In this document: in pieces, positions 1-17,830 of the stretch
Position numbering within the stretch: the stretch's first letter is position 1
How the letters are laid out: every line of letters starts with the position of its first letter
Source: Saccoglossus kowalevskii
Lineage: Eukaryota; Hemichordata; Enteropneusta; Harrimaniidae
NCBI RefSeq assembly: GCF_000003605.2
Contig: NW_003109576.1
Span: 10,023 to 27,852 of the forward strand
Length of the DNA stretch: 17,830 nt
Reading direction: 5' to 3'
Position numbers and translations under genes: made by a program
Notes under the pieces: generated by a model
Seen by the model: only the letters and a program-made list of their open reading frames with translations
What the model was told of the DNA's origin: nothing
Database searches by the model: none

Positions 1-90
1 TATTGTAATATTGTTTATGTTTGTTATAGAAGCCACGATTTATTTGTTAATTAATGTAATTTTGCTGACACAGTATAAAATTACATTTTT

Positions 91-256
91 ACAAATGACG
101 TTATATCGAAACAGTAAAGATAGATGGTACGAGGTACGAGACCATAGTGGGCGTCACATGCCGCATACATTCATAATTGCCAGGACATTGAGGTGAGGCG
201 ACACATAGACGAAAGCTGTAAAAGGAACGTTATTTGTAGGGCAAAGAGGTAGAAAG

Positions 257-261
<5 letters not shown>
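91..261. repeat. Direct repeat B, copy 1 (171 bp)
   Basis: It begins ACAAATGACG and ends AAGAATTA, and matches 838-1008 over an equal 171-bp length with scattered substitutions. It contains ATGGTACGAGGTACGAGACC. It is followed at once by a (TTTA)n tract. No TG...CA ends and no coding frame of note. Confidence 0.85.

Positions 262-305
<44 letters not shown>
258..305. repeat. (TTTA)n microsatellite, upstream
   Basis: About 12 perfect TTTA units run into segment A1. The same motif precedes exon 2 of the gene at 2532-2652. Confidence 0.95.
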
Positions 306-829
306 TGTCAGTACATATATGCTTTTATTATGATTATTTCCGAGTTGTGTTTTTTTTGTAAATCATGGCATTGTGCACGTGTATAATTTTTAAAGACATA
401 ATTTAGAAAAAAATACCTAGTGTTAGTTCAGGGTAACGGCTAGGAAATCTCATAATAAATCTTACAAATCATTTAGGTAAACATATATTTCTGTCTTTCT
501 GAAGGTGTTGGTTTTATAATACCAATAACGCTTTATATTAAGTCAATAAAACCGAAATCAGTTCTATTTATCATTAGTATTTCCCTAAACTAGAGCACCA
601 CCTGATATCAATTTTAACGTAGATAAGGTTGACACAAGTAACGTCATGGACTAGTATTATCTACGAACCAATAACCTTTGTATTGCATAGCCAAATCTGA
701 TTATCGGAAATCATTTTACGGAAGATTCTTACGAATCGTATGCAAATTCATGATAATTTAATATGACGCCCAACCATGCAATTGGTCTCACATTAACAGT
801 TTCCGCTGATTGTTTTCGGGCTGGGTTAC
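304..829. repeat. Duplicated segment A, copy 1 (526 bp)
   Basis: From TATGTCAGTACATATATGC to CTGGGTTAC it matches 2772-3279 closely. The stretch from about 430 to 705 is almost identical between copies. Differences are point changes and small indels at both ends. It has no terminal inverted repeats, no protein-coding frame and no poly-A tail, so segmental duplication fits at least as well as a transposon. Confidence 0.9.
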
Positions 830-837
830 CACAAATG

Positions 838-1008
838 ACAAATGACGTCACATCAAATCCGTAAAGATAGATGGTACGAGGTACGAGACCATAGTGGGCG
901 TCACATGCCACATAAGTTCATTATTGCCAGGACATGCAGGTGAGACGACACACAGACGAAAGCTGTAAACGGAACGTTATTTGTAGGGCAAAGAGGTAGA
1001 AAGAATTA
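838..1008. repeat. Direct repeat B, copy 2 (171 bp)
   Basis: This is the second copy of the 91-261 repeat, lying directly after segment A1. The two copies flank a (TTTA)n tract plus A1, in the manner of terminal direct repeats. No target-site duplication is visible outside them. Confidence 0.85.
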
Positions 1009-2408
1009 TCGGACGCAATTGGATAAGAAATGAAGACAAACAAGTAAGTAATATTCACAGATATAGCGAAAAACATTGATTTATGCCATATATTAATTCA
1101 TATATATTATTAAAAAAAGTGTGTGACGCAGTAAACAAATTGGTTGTATACAGACAGGCATTAGAAGGATAATTTCAATGTCAAGTACTAGTAGTAGATC
1201 CTACACACGTTCAGCGCTCTGCACGGTAATGTAGCTGATTGCTGAATATTGCGGTATAATCAAGAAACACTAAACTTGAAAGTGTTTGTTATCGGATATA
1301 ATTAGAAAACGTGTAGCAAGAACATTAGCTCACAAAAGTGGTATAACATTGATTCTTGCACCGTTTAACCACGTCTGTTTCAGACCAAGATATACTGTTA
1401 AATGCAGATTTATTTCTTGAACAGGAAAAAATCTAACGTGCCTTGCGTTCTGTCATCACCGCACAACAAAATGGCGTCACTTCTGATACAAGGACTGCAC
1501 TATTTTTCATGCTTTGTGGCCAAATGTTTGTCATGCACTGGATGTACTATATCGATGGGTTTTGCTCTCAATTAGCTTCACTTTTTTAGTGTCTGGGATA
1601 ATTAAATCAGTCAAAGATGGCGGCCTAATTACAGTACATTTAACTCCCACACACAATACCTACCAGTCGAAATGGTTTTCAACATTATAATGAATTGACA
1701 TTGTTTTTCCTGGGTGTAGGATTAGAATGAAAACATGTCATTCATAAATACTAATACAAACCAAATTTAAAAAATTAAAAAAAAAAAAACAGCCTCCCTA
1801 CAAATATATAGACACGATGGCCACCGTATATTATACTTCAAAGGTCGGCCTACGCCCAGTTTCAGGAAATCATTTCATCGATTGGACAGTTCATTGAAAT
1901 CTACTAGTAATTTCCTAGAAGGAAGGTTTTATTAGTTTGTGAAAATACCCATAATAGGGGTCGCTATTTACATTGTGTGCAATATGTTATGTTCACGTTA
2001 TCGAGAAAGAAATATAATTGAATAATTATCAATTTATTTTCATGTATATTTTTTTGATATTTTTTGATCGTACTGTCATTGTTGATTGTAATTTTTTTGG
2101 TACACGTGTATATCTGAGAATGTTTGGATTGGCAATGAAAAGATTTGTCTGGAATAGCACTTTGCATATTTAATTATCTCCATTTAATGTATATAATTAT
2201 TATATAAATTATCTATAACGATATTCTCCATCAATTCCTTTCCAACATTTCGTTTATTTAACCACAGACACTATTTGATTTGATTCATCCAGTGTTATTA
2301 TCAACTTTAATATTGGCATATCAGTGGTTGCTGAGTTTGGATAGGAAGAACACGTGATTAGACGTCTAGCTGTTATTGTTTTTAGTAACGTCGCAAATAT
2401 TATCGAAT
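1009..2408. other. 5' flank of the main gene, no coding exon found
   Basis: AT-rich non-coding DNA. It contains a 34-codon open frame with a good start context at 1471-1575 (not supported otherwise), an AAGATGGCGGC motif at 1614-1624 and a poly-A run near 1779-1790. A CACGTG E-box lies at about 2351, close to the presumed start. No convincing TATA box is seen close to 2409. Untranslated first exons could lie here but cannot be placed. Confidence 0.5.
1614..1624 (+). promoter_or_regulatory. YY1-like AAGATGGCGGC motif
   Basis: It is an exact match to the core often found just downstream of animal transcription starts, which makes it a candidate promoter mark about 790 bases before the first coding exon. 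A single 11-mer match without expression data is weak. Confidence 0.25.
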
Positions 2409-10645
<8,237 letters not shown>

Positions 10646-10705
10646 GTAAAGAAATACAATGTACTGTATTGTATATTGTGAATGTGGTGCCCATTGAAAT
10701 CACTG

Positions 10706-10711
10706 AATAAA
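10706..10711 (+). promoter_or_regulatory. Poly(A) signal AATAAA of the main gene
   Basis: AATAAA lies 61 bases after the stop codon, giving a short 3' UTR of roughly 80 nt. It is the first such hexamer after the coding end. Confidence 0.6.
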
Positions 10712-13232
10712 TGTAGATAGAAACGTAAGTTGTCTTAGACAATCATTTGTATACAGACAATAACAATATTATACAGGTAAAATTTGCCATGAAATTTATT
10801 GTCAGATGGTGATGTGCAGTTTGTTGTAGTTTTCTAATATAGTTTGAATTTGTATTTACTATTATTTTACAGTATGTTAACATTTACTGAAAAGTGTATA
10901 TTACAGTACCGGAATAACAATAATAATAACACTAGATATATCTGTCATCTTTCAAGTTTGTTATGTAATTGTTAAATATTTTTAATTTTATAATATATTG
11001 TAATTTAATTCTATTTCATTTGTACAGTGAAGTCATTATGCTATTGAAATATATCAACTGCGTGTAATACTACTGTGGAATGATCACCTGATTGGTCAAT
11101 GGGTTCACCAACATATCGGATAAACGAAACATGGTGTATTGGGATTTGGTTTTGCTTTCTTGGTGGTCAGTAGCAATTCATCAATTATAATTAATTACAA
11201 GTAAGCATTATAATTTATCAAATTCAACACACGTAAAAACTGTCCACAGTAAACAATCATCAAGACTGTAAAATCACAAATAAATTAACAAACAATGTCT
11301 AGTGGTGGATGTAGTGAAGTAGCTCTGATGTCATTGAAGATGACAGATAGGAGTTATTTATATAGGTGATTGACCATCATTAATATTCAACACACATAAC
11401 TTTTCTGTATCAACTTTGCCATGGATGACTTGAAAATAGCCTGTTTTTTGGATTGATATGTAAATACCTTAAGTTAACCTCTATCAGGTGTGTTCATTTG
11501 GTGATGATATGACTGATTCTTTTTCCCGTTTATGGTAACAAATCTTGACTTCGATTTCTACAATACATTGCCTTCGGTCAACCTCTATCACAAGAATTTA
11601 GACAGTTATGGCACTTTTTTGAACGAATTATTAAAAGAATAATTTGCAAATGACAACGAGTGTGGCATGTATTATTAGTTTTATTCATTTTATGAATAAT
11701 TGTGGCGTTATTGTTGTTAGCAGCGTAAGCCGTTAAGCCACACAGTGACATGGGCGAAAGAACATTTACACGCTAACTATAGCGGGCAGTATACGTACTA
11801 GTATTCCAACCCAGTACTTCCTAGCGCATGATTTGCATGAGGATTTCACACTCATATTATAATCAACAGATTTTGTATCAGCCAGGAAGTAGCACGTATC
11901 AGACCACGTAGTCAGATATTGTTCCGGTTTGTCAGGCACTAGTACATTTTGTCTTCTATGAGTTCACGTGTTCAACAAGTGATGCTTACTGGAGTGAACT
12001 CGTCTACAATAACACGCTCTCTAAGTGCGTTGATGTAAATTATAAAATGAAATATAAGTGGTATCATTAGCGCGATTCTTTATTTTCAAATACTAATGCT
12101 AAATATGAGCTGGAGTTGATCTAATGGTTTTTCAGGTTGGAGAATGCTATTTTGGGAAAGTGATATGTTTCTCGTCCTACCAAATTGATCTGCGCCAATA
12201 TTCAAACAGCGCCATCAACAATCACTACCTACGTAACTTTCGAATTCTCCTAACAGCTTCATGATGTACCATACTGTTCTTTATGTGGGAAGTATCTTCT
12301 GTAATTCGGGCTTTTATGCAACCATTTATAATCAATTACTGGGTCATCTATATCTACGCTGAATGAACGGAAATTAAACTGCGGGTAAATATGATGAAGC
12401 TCACCAAGTACCAGCGTCAAAAGATAAAGATGTAATAGCCCACAAAATAGAAAATATATATATCAAGAACAGCTATTATAATATTTAACAACAAATACTC
12501 ATTTCGACTGATGACGTACAAGGAAACAACGGCGACGCATTGCTCTATAACAGTTAATAATATGCCTTACAGACCTGTACTACATTAGACTGACATGGAG
12601 TATTTCCATTATGCACTAGGCTAGTACAACACGCCGGCGCCTTTGATTCGTCCATTCATGATTGTGATCAACCAATCACGACGAGGCTCAATTTTGATCG
12701 TGATTGGTAAACATGACAATCGCAACCTCGACCGTGATTATCGCGATTAAAGACGGCGGACAGACGACAGTTCTCGCACAATGAACGGAGTGCAAATTTC
12801 AAAAACTGTTTTGCAATTTTCAGTTAGCGGCATGCAAACATATATTCTGATTGAATAGTTTCTTTTATTTTCGTGTAATTTCTCAATAACTTATTGTGTT
12901 TATGATTACGTTTTTTGTGACCTTGTCCTAACCTAAATTAATATTTTACGAAACGCGTACAGTTACAATGAACTAGTGTTAGAGAATGTTACGTTTATAT
13001 AACTTCGACATTTCTTGTCAAGATAAACTACAGTAATTCGCTAATTCATTGTCGTTTCAGTTGATTACGTCATATTATTCGGATATGTCACACGCAACGT
13101 AATATTACCGTAATTGGTATAGTACAGGTGTGATGGTTCAAATACCAAAATGGCAACAGTAACAGAAAGACTTCCCTGGCGGCGATGATAAAATACGAAC
13201 ACGGAGCCAACGTATAAGGTTTCAACTGGTAC
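10712..13232. other. Intergenic DNA, no gene recognised
   Basis: 2.5 kb of AT-rich DNA without an open frame above about 60 codons on either strand and without a splice chain I could build. Notable short items are an octamer-like ATTTGCAT near 11832, a CCAAT-bearing hairpin at 12671-12708, and a possible downstream part of an LTR element at the right edge. Confidence 0.5.
12671..12708. repeat. Hairpin with CCAAT boxes in both arms
   Basis: ACCAATCACGA (12671-12681) and TCGTGATTGGT (12698-12708) are perfect 11-bp inverted arms around a 16-base loop. Further GATTG/CAATC words cluster nearby (about 12655-12750). CCAAT is the NF-Y core, so a bidirectional promoter is possible, but no gene is visible on either side. 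A transposon end is an equal alternative. Confidence 0.5.
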
Positions 13233-13604
13233 TGGTATTATTATACTCTGCAAACATCAAGTACAATAACGCGGTAAAACTCCACTACTCCAATAACTAG
13301 ATACTTAAACTCCAATACAATTCAACGAGATCTCCGATCTGATCTCAGTGCTGAACAACTCCCCTATATATACCCGCACTGTCTATAAATAGACCATTAC
13401 ATCAGCATACATAATGAGTCTTGAACTTACTACCAATTTCTAGAATGTTCCATTACCTTCTATTGCCTCCTACAGTGTTCTATTACCTCTAAAAATATAG
13501 AATATTCCACCCAGACACAGTACGGTTCTAAAACATTCTCAGTGACACGGAAGTGGTAAATAAGTCGTATGCGACATGCCTCCCCTCTCAAGAATATTAT
13601 AACA
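13233..13604 (-). mobile_element. Possible LTR (solo or orphan) on the minus strand
   Basis: Read on the minus strand, the block starts TGTTATAATATTC at 13604 and ends near ATAATAATACCA at 13233, with weakly similar TG...CA-type ends. It has the internal order expected of an LTR: an upstream region with heat-shock-type elements, TATATATA, then a transcribed leader. No gag/pol frame is found beyond it, and no second copy or target-site duplication was seen. It could instead be an ordinary inducible promoter. Confidence 0.3.
13365..13507 (-). promoter_or_regulatory. Heat-shock-element and TATA promoter cluster, minus strand
   Basis: TTC-TA-GAA-TG-TTC at 13438-13450 is a perfect three-unit heat shock element, and GAA-TA-TTC at 13500-13507 a two-unit one. 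Toward lower coordinates lie TATTTATA (13384-13391) and TATATATA (13365-13372), and then an initiator-like TCAG about 30 bases further on. Spacing and order suit transcription on the minus strand starting near 13340. No clear coding sequence follows. Confidence 0.4.
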
Positions 13605-13824
13605 TATAATATTACATGACTAGCAACGACGTCAATAATACGAATATGATAACAATTTCAAATAAAACAACAATACAATATATCAAATCGAACTGAATCA
13701 AGCCCTGAGTACATAAATTCGAAAATCACATACAGTAGAATAGATTCATAAATATGAAAAGTAACTAAAACTAAGATATTGTTTAATTTTCTATTGTTAT
13801 ACAAAAGACACTCATAGCTCATAA

Positions 13825-14262
13825 TCACTGTTAATCAAAACATAATGTTACGTTATTGAATTTGTTAATGAGAAATTGTCAATAAATAATTGATTGCTTT
13901 GAGATTTGTAAAAAAACACCACCCTCCAGCACATAACGATTGTAAAATTAATAATTATTCAACGTTGTAAATGGTTAATTTCCACAATATAATTTGTGAC
14001 ATATAAAAGACAAATTTACCGGTTGACGGCCTTTCTATTACATCCTTCAATATTTGCTTTATTTTTACTGATTCAATTGTGGAACGCACGTGATTTAATT
14101 CTTGTTTTCATTTTACTAACATAACTCAATCAGAAATTGGTCGTTGGTGAGACGACAGCTTGATGTTTAACTCTTAAACTGGTTATTATCTGACTTTATC
14201 CCTTATAAGTGATACATTTATCTATTTCCGTCTCAATTGATACGCTGTGATTTGCTGTCGGA
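13825..14262. repeat. Diverged repeat C, copy 1
   Basis: It aligns with 16335-16805 in direct orientation. The flanks are clearly diverged, with substitutions and indels, while 14048-14227 is nearly identical to 16571-16750. All frames have stops. The core holds CACGTGATT, the inverted pair GTCGT/ACGAC (14140-14156) and GTTTAA-CTC-TTAAAC (14165-14179). Confidence 0.8.
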
Positions 14263-15128
14263 TGAAGGAGATGGCATTGTCCTATACGAATTATTAATTT
14301 CTAGCCATATTATTCGACACTGCCGATTATTCGTAAAGATGTGCATTATTTGGAAATCGGTCGCCACAAAATTCACGCATACCTGTGTAACTGATTCGTA
14401 CTAATTTGAATGCTTGATTTTGAAACAGGTTGCAACGCGTTCAGGTTATAAAACACGATATCACATATATGAAAAACTCGGTACTTGTGTTTCTCTTGTT
14501 AGGATTGAACAGAAACTCGAAGCCAATTCATTTTCCCGCTGTCAGTAATTCACTGAAGAATACATAAAAACTGATTTGCTATCAGCATGGTTCGATACTG
14601 ATAATATACGTCATCAAACATTGTGTGGTCACGTGTTACTGAAACTGCAGCGCACGCCCCACTTACACTTCCAACACTCACAGTTTATCACGACATCATG
14701 CACACACAGCAGATGGCAACGTTCACCAAAATAGTTAGCCATAAGAGGCATGGTATGGTATATAGGGACAACTTAAAACATGCCTTATACAAATATTAAC
14801 TGACAGAGCTTTATTGACTGTAATTTGTCTTAAATGGTCGACGCTTTACTAATTAGCAGATAAGATAGATCTATAATAGGAACACAATACCTACTGCTCC
14901 TCTCGTACTTTTCTTTATACTTAATGTTATAACGTATAATTGATATATAAATAACAATGGCTGCACTTTCAGCGTTGGAATTTCCGTTTTCTATTGTGTG
15001 AAATTGCACGTGTATTTGTATAAACCGACAATTCATTAGAGAATTAGTGATTTTATTGTTAGCCTCTTGGTAGTAAAGTGTATCTATAGTTTAAAAGTGG
15101 TTAGTTACTATCGCAGTCACGTGTCATA
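14263..15128. other. Intergenic DNA before the possible second gene
   Basis: No exon or repeat recognised. It includes CACGTG words near 14631, 15007 and 15118. The last of these is about ten bases before the ATG of the possible leader exon. Confidence 0.45.
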
Positions 15129-15507
15129 ATGCGATTATATCTGTTAATGTATATTCTAGGTGAGTTATTGCTGTGTTTACAATAATGAAGTGTTGTTCAT
15201 GATCACAAATTATATCATACATCTCCACGTACTTCTTTTCGAATTTTTATGTTTGTTTTAATATAAACACACCAAGTGATGTGATGTTAATATACTTACC
15301 CAGATCAAATTAAATTTAATAACTTAATGAAAACAAATAACAAACATTTACAGAGAAACATAGCATGCTATTTAATACAGGCATATAATATACGAGATAG
15401 TATTTAAAAAATGTGTTTTTCTTTTCTTTTGTAACTTTTACTAGCACTTCTTGTACTTATTATTTTTGTAACATTCTTTGTACATAAGACCGGAAGTACT
15501 GAATACA

Positions 15508-15600
<93 letters not shown>

Positions 15601-15620
15601 GTGATGTAATGTGCCAGTGA
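15129..15620 (+). CDS. Possible two-exon start of a second gene: hydrophobic leader and polytyrosine
   Basis: Exon 15129-15159 reads MRLYLLMYIL plus one base and ends at a strong donor, GTGAGT. Acceptor TTTTACTAG (15436-15444), after a pyrimidine-rich tract, opens exon 15445-15620 in the matching phase. The joined protein is 68 residues: a leader of one Arg then about 20 hydrophobic residues to F-F-V-H-K, then TGSTEYN, 30 tyrosines encoded by (TAT)n, and SDVMCQ before TGA. The leader would suit a signal peptide or membrane anchor. The homopolymer is suspicious: the true exon may join elsewhere, or this may be a chance frame. The tiny phase-1 first exon resembles that of the main gene. Confidence 0.3.
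15261..15287. repeat. Short diverged repeat D, copy 1
   Basis: The word ATATAAACACACCAAG, continuing to 15287, matches 16029-16055 with five differences in 27 bases by eye. Weaker likeness extends between 15600-15790 and 16055-16260, which suggests an old local duplication. Confidence 0.5.
15508..15600. repeat. (ATT)n microsatellite
   Basis: An uninterrupted run of about 31 ATT units. Reading frames across it (Tyr on one strand, Asn or Ile on the other) are products of the repeat, apart from the possible exon described for 15445-15620. Confidence 0.95.
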
Positions 15621-16028
15621 CACAAGGCTGTGGTACAATTCTCATAGTACGTAGTGACATCACATCGCTGGACATACAAATTTTATATTATGCTAATATT
15701 TACATTTTATCTGAATACTTAATGTTGTATATTGCATTATGTAGGATACACTCCTGATCATTGTGGTTTATATAATCGCAATGAGTATGTATAATATATT
15801 ACATCATTAATAAATGCTGCGGTATTCATACCTACAACCTTCTCAATAATATTGTTATTGACTGCAAACCTGCAAAAATCTAGATCGAAAACCTGTACAG
15901 TTTGAAAATAAACTCCCGGCAATGACTCATACTCTCTGGATATTCGGTCGGGATGGAGGTGTCATTTATTTGTCGATATCGATGTTGCAATAAAAATGAA
16001 GACATCCTATGTCTCAAAACTTGTATTC

Positions 16029-16055
16029 ATATAAACACAGCAAGAGACGTGACGT
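16029..16055. repeat. Short diverged repeat D, copy 2
   Basis: It reads ATATAAACACAGCAAG and ends in two GACGT words. The GTGACGTCA at about 16061-16069 is a CRE-like palindrome. Confidence 0.5.
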
Positions 16056-16133
16056 ATTAGTGACGTCAGACTGCTGTAGAATTATCAGTGTCAAATTACA
16101 GTTCACATAGCTGAACATATTTATTTCAATGTC

Positions 16134-16155
16134 AATTTCAACTGAAGTTGAAATT
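16134..16155. repeat. Perfect 10-bp palindrome
   Basis: AATTTCAACT and AGTTGAAATT are separated by two bases. The role is unknown. It could be a cruciform or a dimer-binding site, or chance in AT-rich DNA. Confidence 0.5.
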
Positions 16156-16334
16156 TGTTTTTTTTTCAGTTTAAACATTTACATATTATGTGAACATTTA
16201 ATGCCATATATTACCCTGTCCAATGTGGTTCATGTAATTATTATCAGTGTTATAATTATTATTAGATAATATCAGCCACAATAATGCTCATTTCTGTTTC
16301 AGTGACGTCATCCAACATTGCAATGCTATTGTAA

Positions 16335-16805
16335 CTATTTGTTAAAACCATTAACACAAAGTTACAATTGTTAACTAGCAATTATCAATAAATATTCTCT
16401 TCGTCCTTTGAGATTTGTAATACATTATTCAAACGGTTAGACTTCAATAGATAGCGATTTTTAAAAATAATAAATAATTAGTCAACGCTGTAACTGGTTA
16501 ATTTCCACACTTTACTTTGTGGGACGTAACAAACCAAATTTCCGGTTGGCGGCATTTCCATTCTACCATCCAATATTTGCTTTATTTTTACTGATTCAAT
16601 TGTGGAACGCACGTGATTTAATTCTTGTTTTCATTTATCTAACATAATTCAATCAAAGATTGGTCGTTGGTGAGACGACAGCTTGATGTTTAACTCTTAA
16701 ACTGGTTATTATCTGACTTTATCTCTTATAAGTGATACATTTATCTATTTTCGTTTCAATTTAATCCCTTATTGGATTTTGATACATTGTGATTTACAGC
16801 GGCTT
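16335..16805. repeat. Diverged repeat C, copy 2
   Basis: This is the second copy of repeat C, with an extra stretch of about 18 bases after the core. The 180-bp core has the same length as in copy 1, and I count about six mismatches by eye. Both small inverted repeats and the CACGTG are kept. Confidence 0.8.
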
Positions 16806-17340
16806 GACGCAGAAATTTACCGATAGAGAAATACTACAGACTAATCGCAATGGACTCTCCGAGTGCACTAACATTCTTTTTTAGTGCCCAATTTGTTTTT
16901 CATTTTTTTGAATTCTAATTCCAATTTGTTTGCTACTTCTTTTTATTTTACTATGAAATTATCGTGTCAAATTTTAAGCCTGTATACTTTATGAAGAATA
17001 CGTAACATGTGTGTTGGAAATATACCCTTCGTGTTCCTTCGATTCGGAGTTCACTTGACTGTCATGAATTTGTTTTTGCGTATCTGTTGACTGACTTAAT
17101 TAGCTGATTATTAGCTGAATTGCTGTGTTATGTCTGTCATCGTTTAAGCCTATTTGAAGTTTTGGACGGAACTTGGCTCAGTGATTTGGAACTAATTACC
17201 AGATAACCGTCGCGATTCTGACAGTTGGTATTCATAGTTATTAATGTAGTGAACGATTAATCAAAAGATATGACGTATTCAGTACTTAGTATAATTGGCT
17301 TTATGATTGAAGGTTACGCCCTAGAGTCTTTTTACTGCAT
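16806..17340. other. Non-coding stretch, nothing recognised
   Basis: AT-rich DNA with TTTTT-rich patches near 16875-16945. No repeat, exon or RNA gene recognised. Confidence 0.45.
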
Positions 17341-17701
17341 TGTAATTGGTTAGAGTTTTGAAAATGAATAAAGAGAGTTTGAGTTGGTCTTGGCAAAGAC
17401 TCCACGATAGACGCAGTCCTGGGCAGTCGAGTCCAGTCCTGGAGAGTCGAGGGCAGTCCTGGAGAGCCTTGGGGCGAGTGTTGACGCAGTCTAAGAGAGT
17501 CTTGGGACAGCCTTGCGAGAGTCTTGGGGACTTTTTCCCAGGGCGCTGTGTCTGATAGAGTGCTCGACTGATCGACTAAGACGAGAGCTGAAACGTATTC
17601 CGTTGTGTGTGTCTCATTTGACTGTAAAGTATAAGTGACTTTCCCGATCCCGTACCTCAAGGGGACGAAATATAGAGACGAGACGAGATTCCCCCCTGAC
17701 A
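17341..17701. mobile_element. Possible LTR-like block carrying a minisatellite
   Basis: The block begins TGTAATTGG and ends CCCCCCTGACA, so both ends have the TG...CA form of LTRs. Composition is much richer in G and C than the flanks. AATAAA lies near the left end, and on the minus strand a TATATTTCG-type TATA lies near the other end, so orientation is ambiguous. No target-site duplication, primer site or gag/pol frame is visible. The long open frame across it on the minus strand comes from the tandem repeat. Confidence 0.25.
17413..17532. repeat. Imperfect minisatellite with about 20-bp period
   Basis: GCAGTCCTGG and close variants, followed by GAGTCGAGG or similar, recur every 20 bases through about six units, increasingly degenerate toward the right. 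Units start near 17413, 17433, 17453, 17473, 17493 and 17513. Confidence 0.7.
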
Positions 17702-17830
17702 AGTGTGGAGAACCCAGAGAGAGAAGATTCACCCGTGATACGACACACAAACATACTTGAAAACAGATTGTTCGATATGTAACATTTATATGTGGTTTAT
17801 ATATACTAATTTGAATGAACACGGTTCTAT

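Noticed and set aside
1471-1575. 34-codon open frame with a strong start context upstream of the gene
   Set aside because: It is short, with no splice partner and no recognisable motif. Frames of this length are common by chance.
12781-12858. 25-codon ATG frame after the CCAAT hairpin cluster
   Set aside because: It is too short, with no splice donor or homologous motif to support it.
13065-13253. 62-codon minus-strand frame downstream of the heat-shock-type promoter
   Set aside because: It has no ATG in a suitable context and no recognised motif. It is more likely leader or internal debris of an LTR element.
15441-15675. Minus-strand frames of polyisoleucine and polyasparagine
   Set aside because: They are the translation of the (ATT)n microsatellite. 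Only the plus-strand frame has a matching splice acceptor and leader.
17301-17822. 173-codon minus-strand open frame
   Set aside because: Its openness comes from the 20-bp-period repeat and low stop density in GC-richer DNA. It has no recognisable domain and no natural start context.

Overview
The window looks like AT-rich nuclear DNA from an invertebrate animal. Protein-coding segments are short exons bounded by GT...AG splice sites. Introns are about 140 to 1,350 bp. Tetra- and trinucleotide microsatellites, AATAAA poly(A) signals and diverged interspersed repeats are common. I see no bacterial-type gene, CRISPR array, rRNA or tRNA. The phylum cannot be fixed from the sequence; a mollusc, brachiopod, annelid or invertebrate deuterostome is my guess, from the protein architecture and base composition.

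The centre (2409-10711, + strand) holds one multi-exon gene that I assembled by matching splice sites and reading phases. Eleven coding exons join without a frameshift into 3,198 nt, or 1,065 residues plus stop. The order is a basic N-terminus, a Ser/Asn/Lys-rich stretch, a long coiled coil, an acidic linker, a death effector domain (DED)-like helical domain, about 225 residues I do not recognise, and a C-terminal NHL-repeat beta-propeller. The C-terminal half recalls TRIM-NHL proteins, but there is no RING or B-box. A DED replaces the ubiquitin-ligase end. This is the most interesting content of the window: a candidate innate-immunity or cell-death scaffold whose propeller would sense a ligand and whose coiled coil and DED would oligomerise and signal. 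That role is inference. An internal exon with an in-frame stop and its own poly(A) signal (6934-7380) could give a shorter form ending after the DED.

Upstream (1-2408) is dominated by duplicated non-coding DNA. A 171-bp repeat occurs twice around a (TTTA)n tract and a 526-bp segment (A1). A near-identical copy of that segment (A2) sits in intron 2 of the gene, starting eight bases after the splice donor. The upstream block looks like the (TTTA)n-exon 2-intron 2 region with exon 2 missing.

Downstream (10712-17830) I find no convincing complete gene. It holds an LTR-like, heat-shock-element-bearing promoter block on the minus strand (13233-13604), and two diverged copies of a repeat with a 180-bp nearly invariant core (13825-14262 and 16335-16805). 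A possible start of a second + strand gene encodes a hydrophobic leader running into a polytyrosine tract (15129-15620). Near the end is a 20-bp-period GC-richer minisatellite inside another possible LTR-like block (17341-17701).

All gene models are hand-built from splice consensus and phase. No transcript, alignment or domain search was available, and domain names rest on visual recognition.
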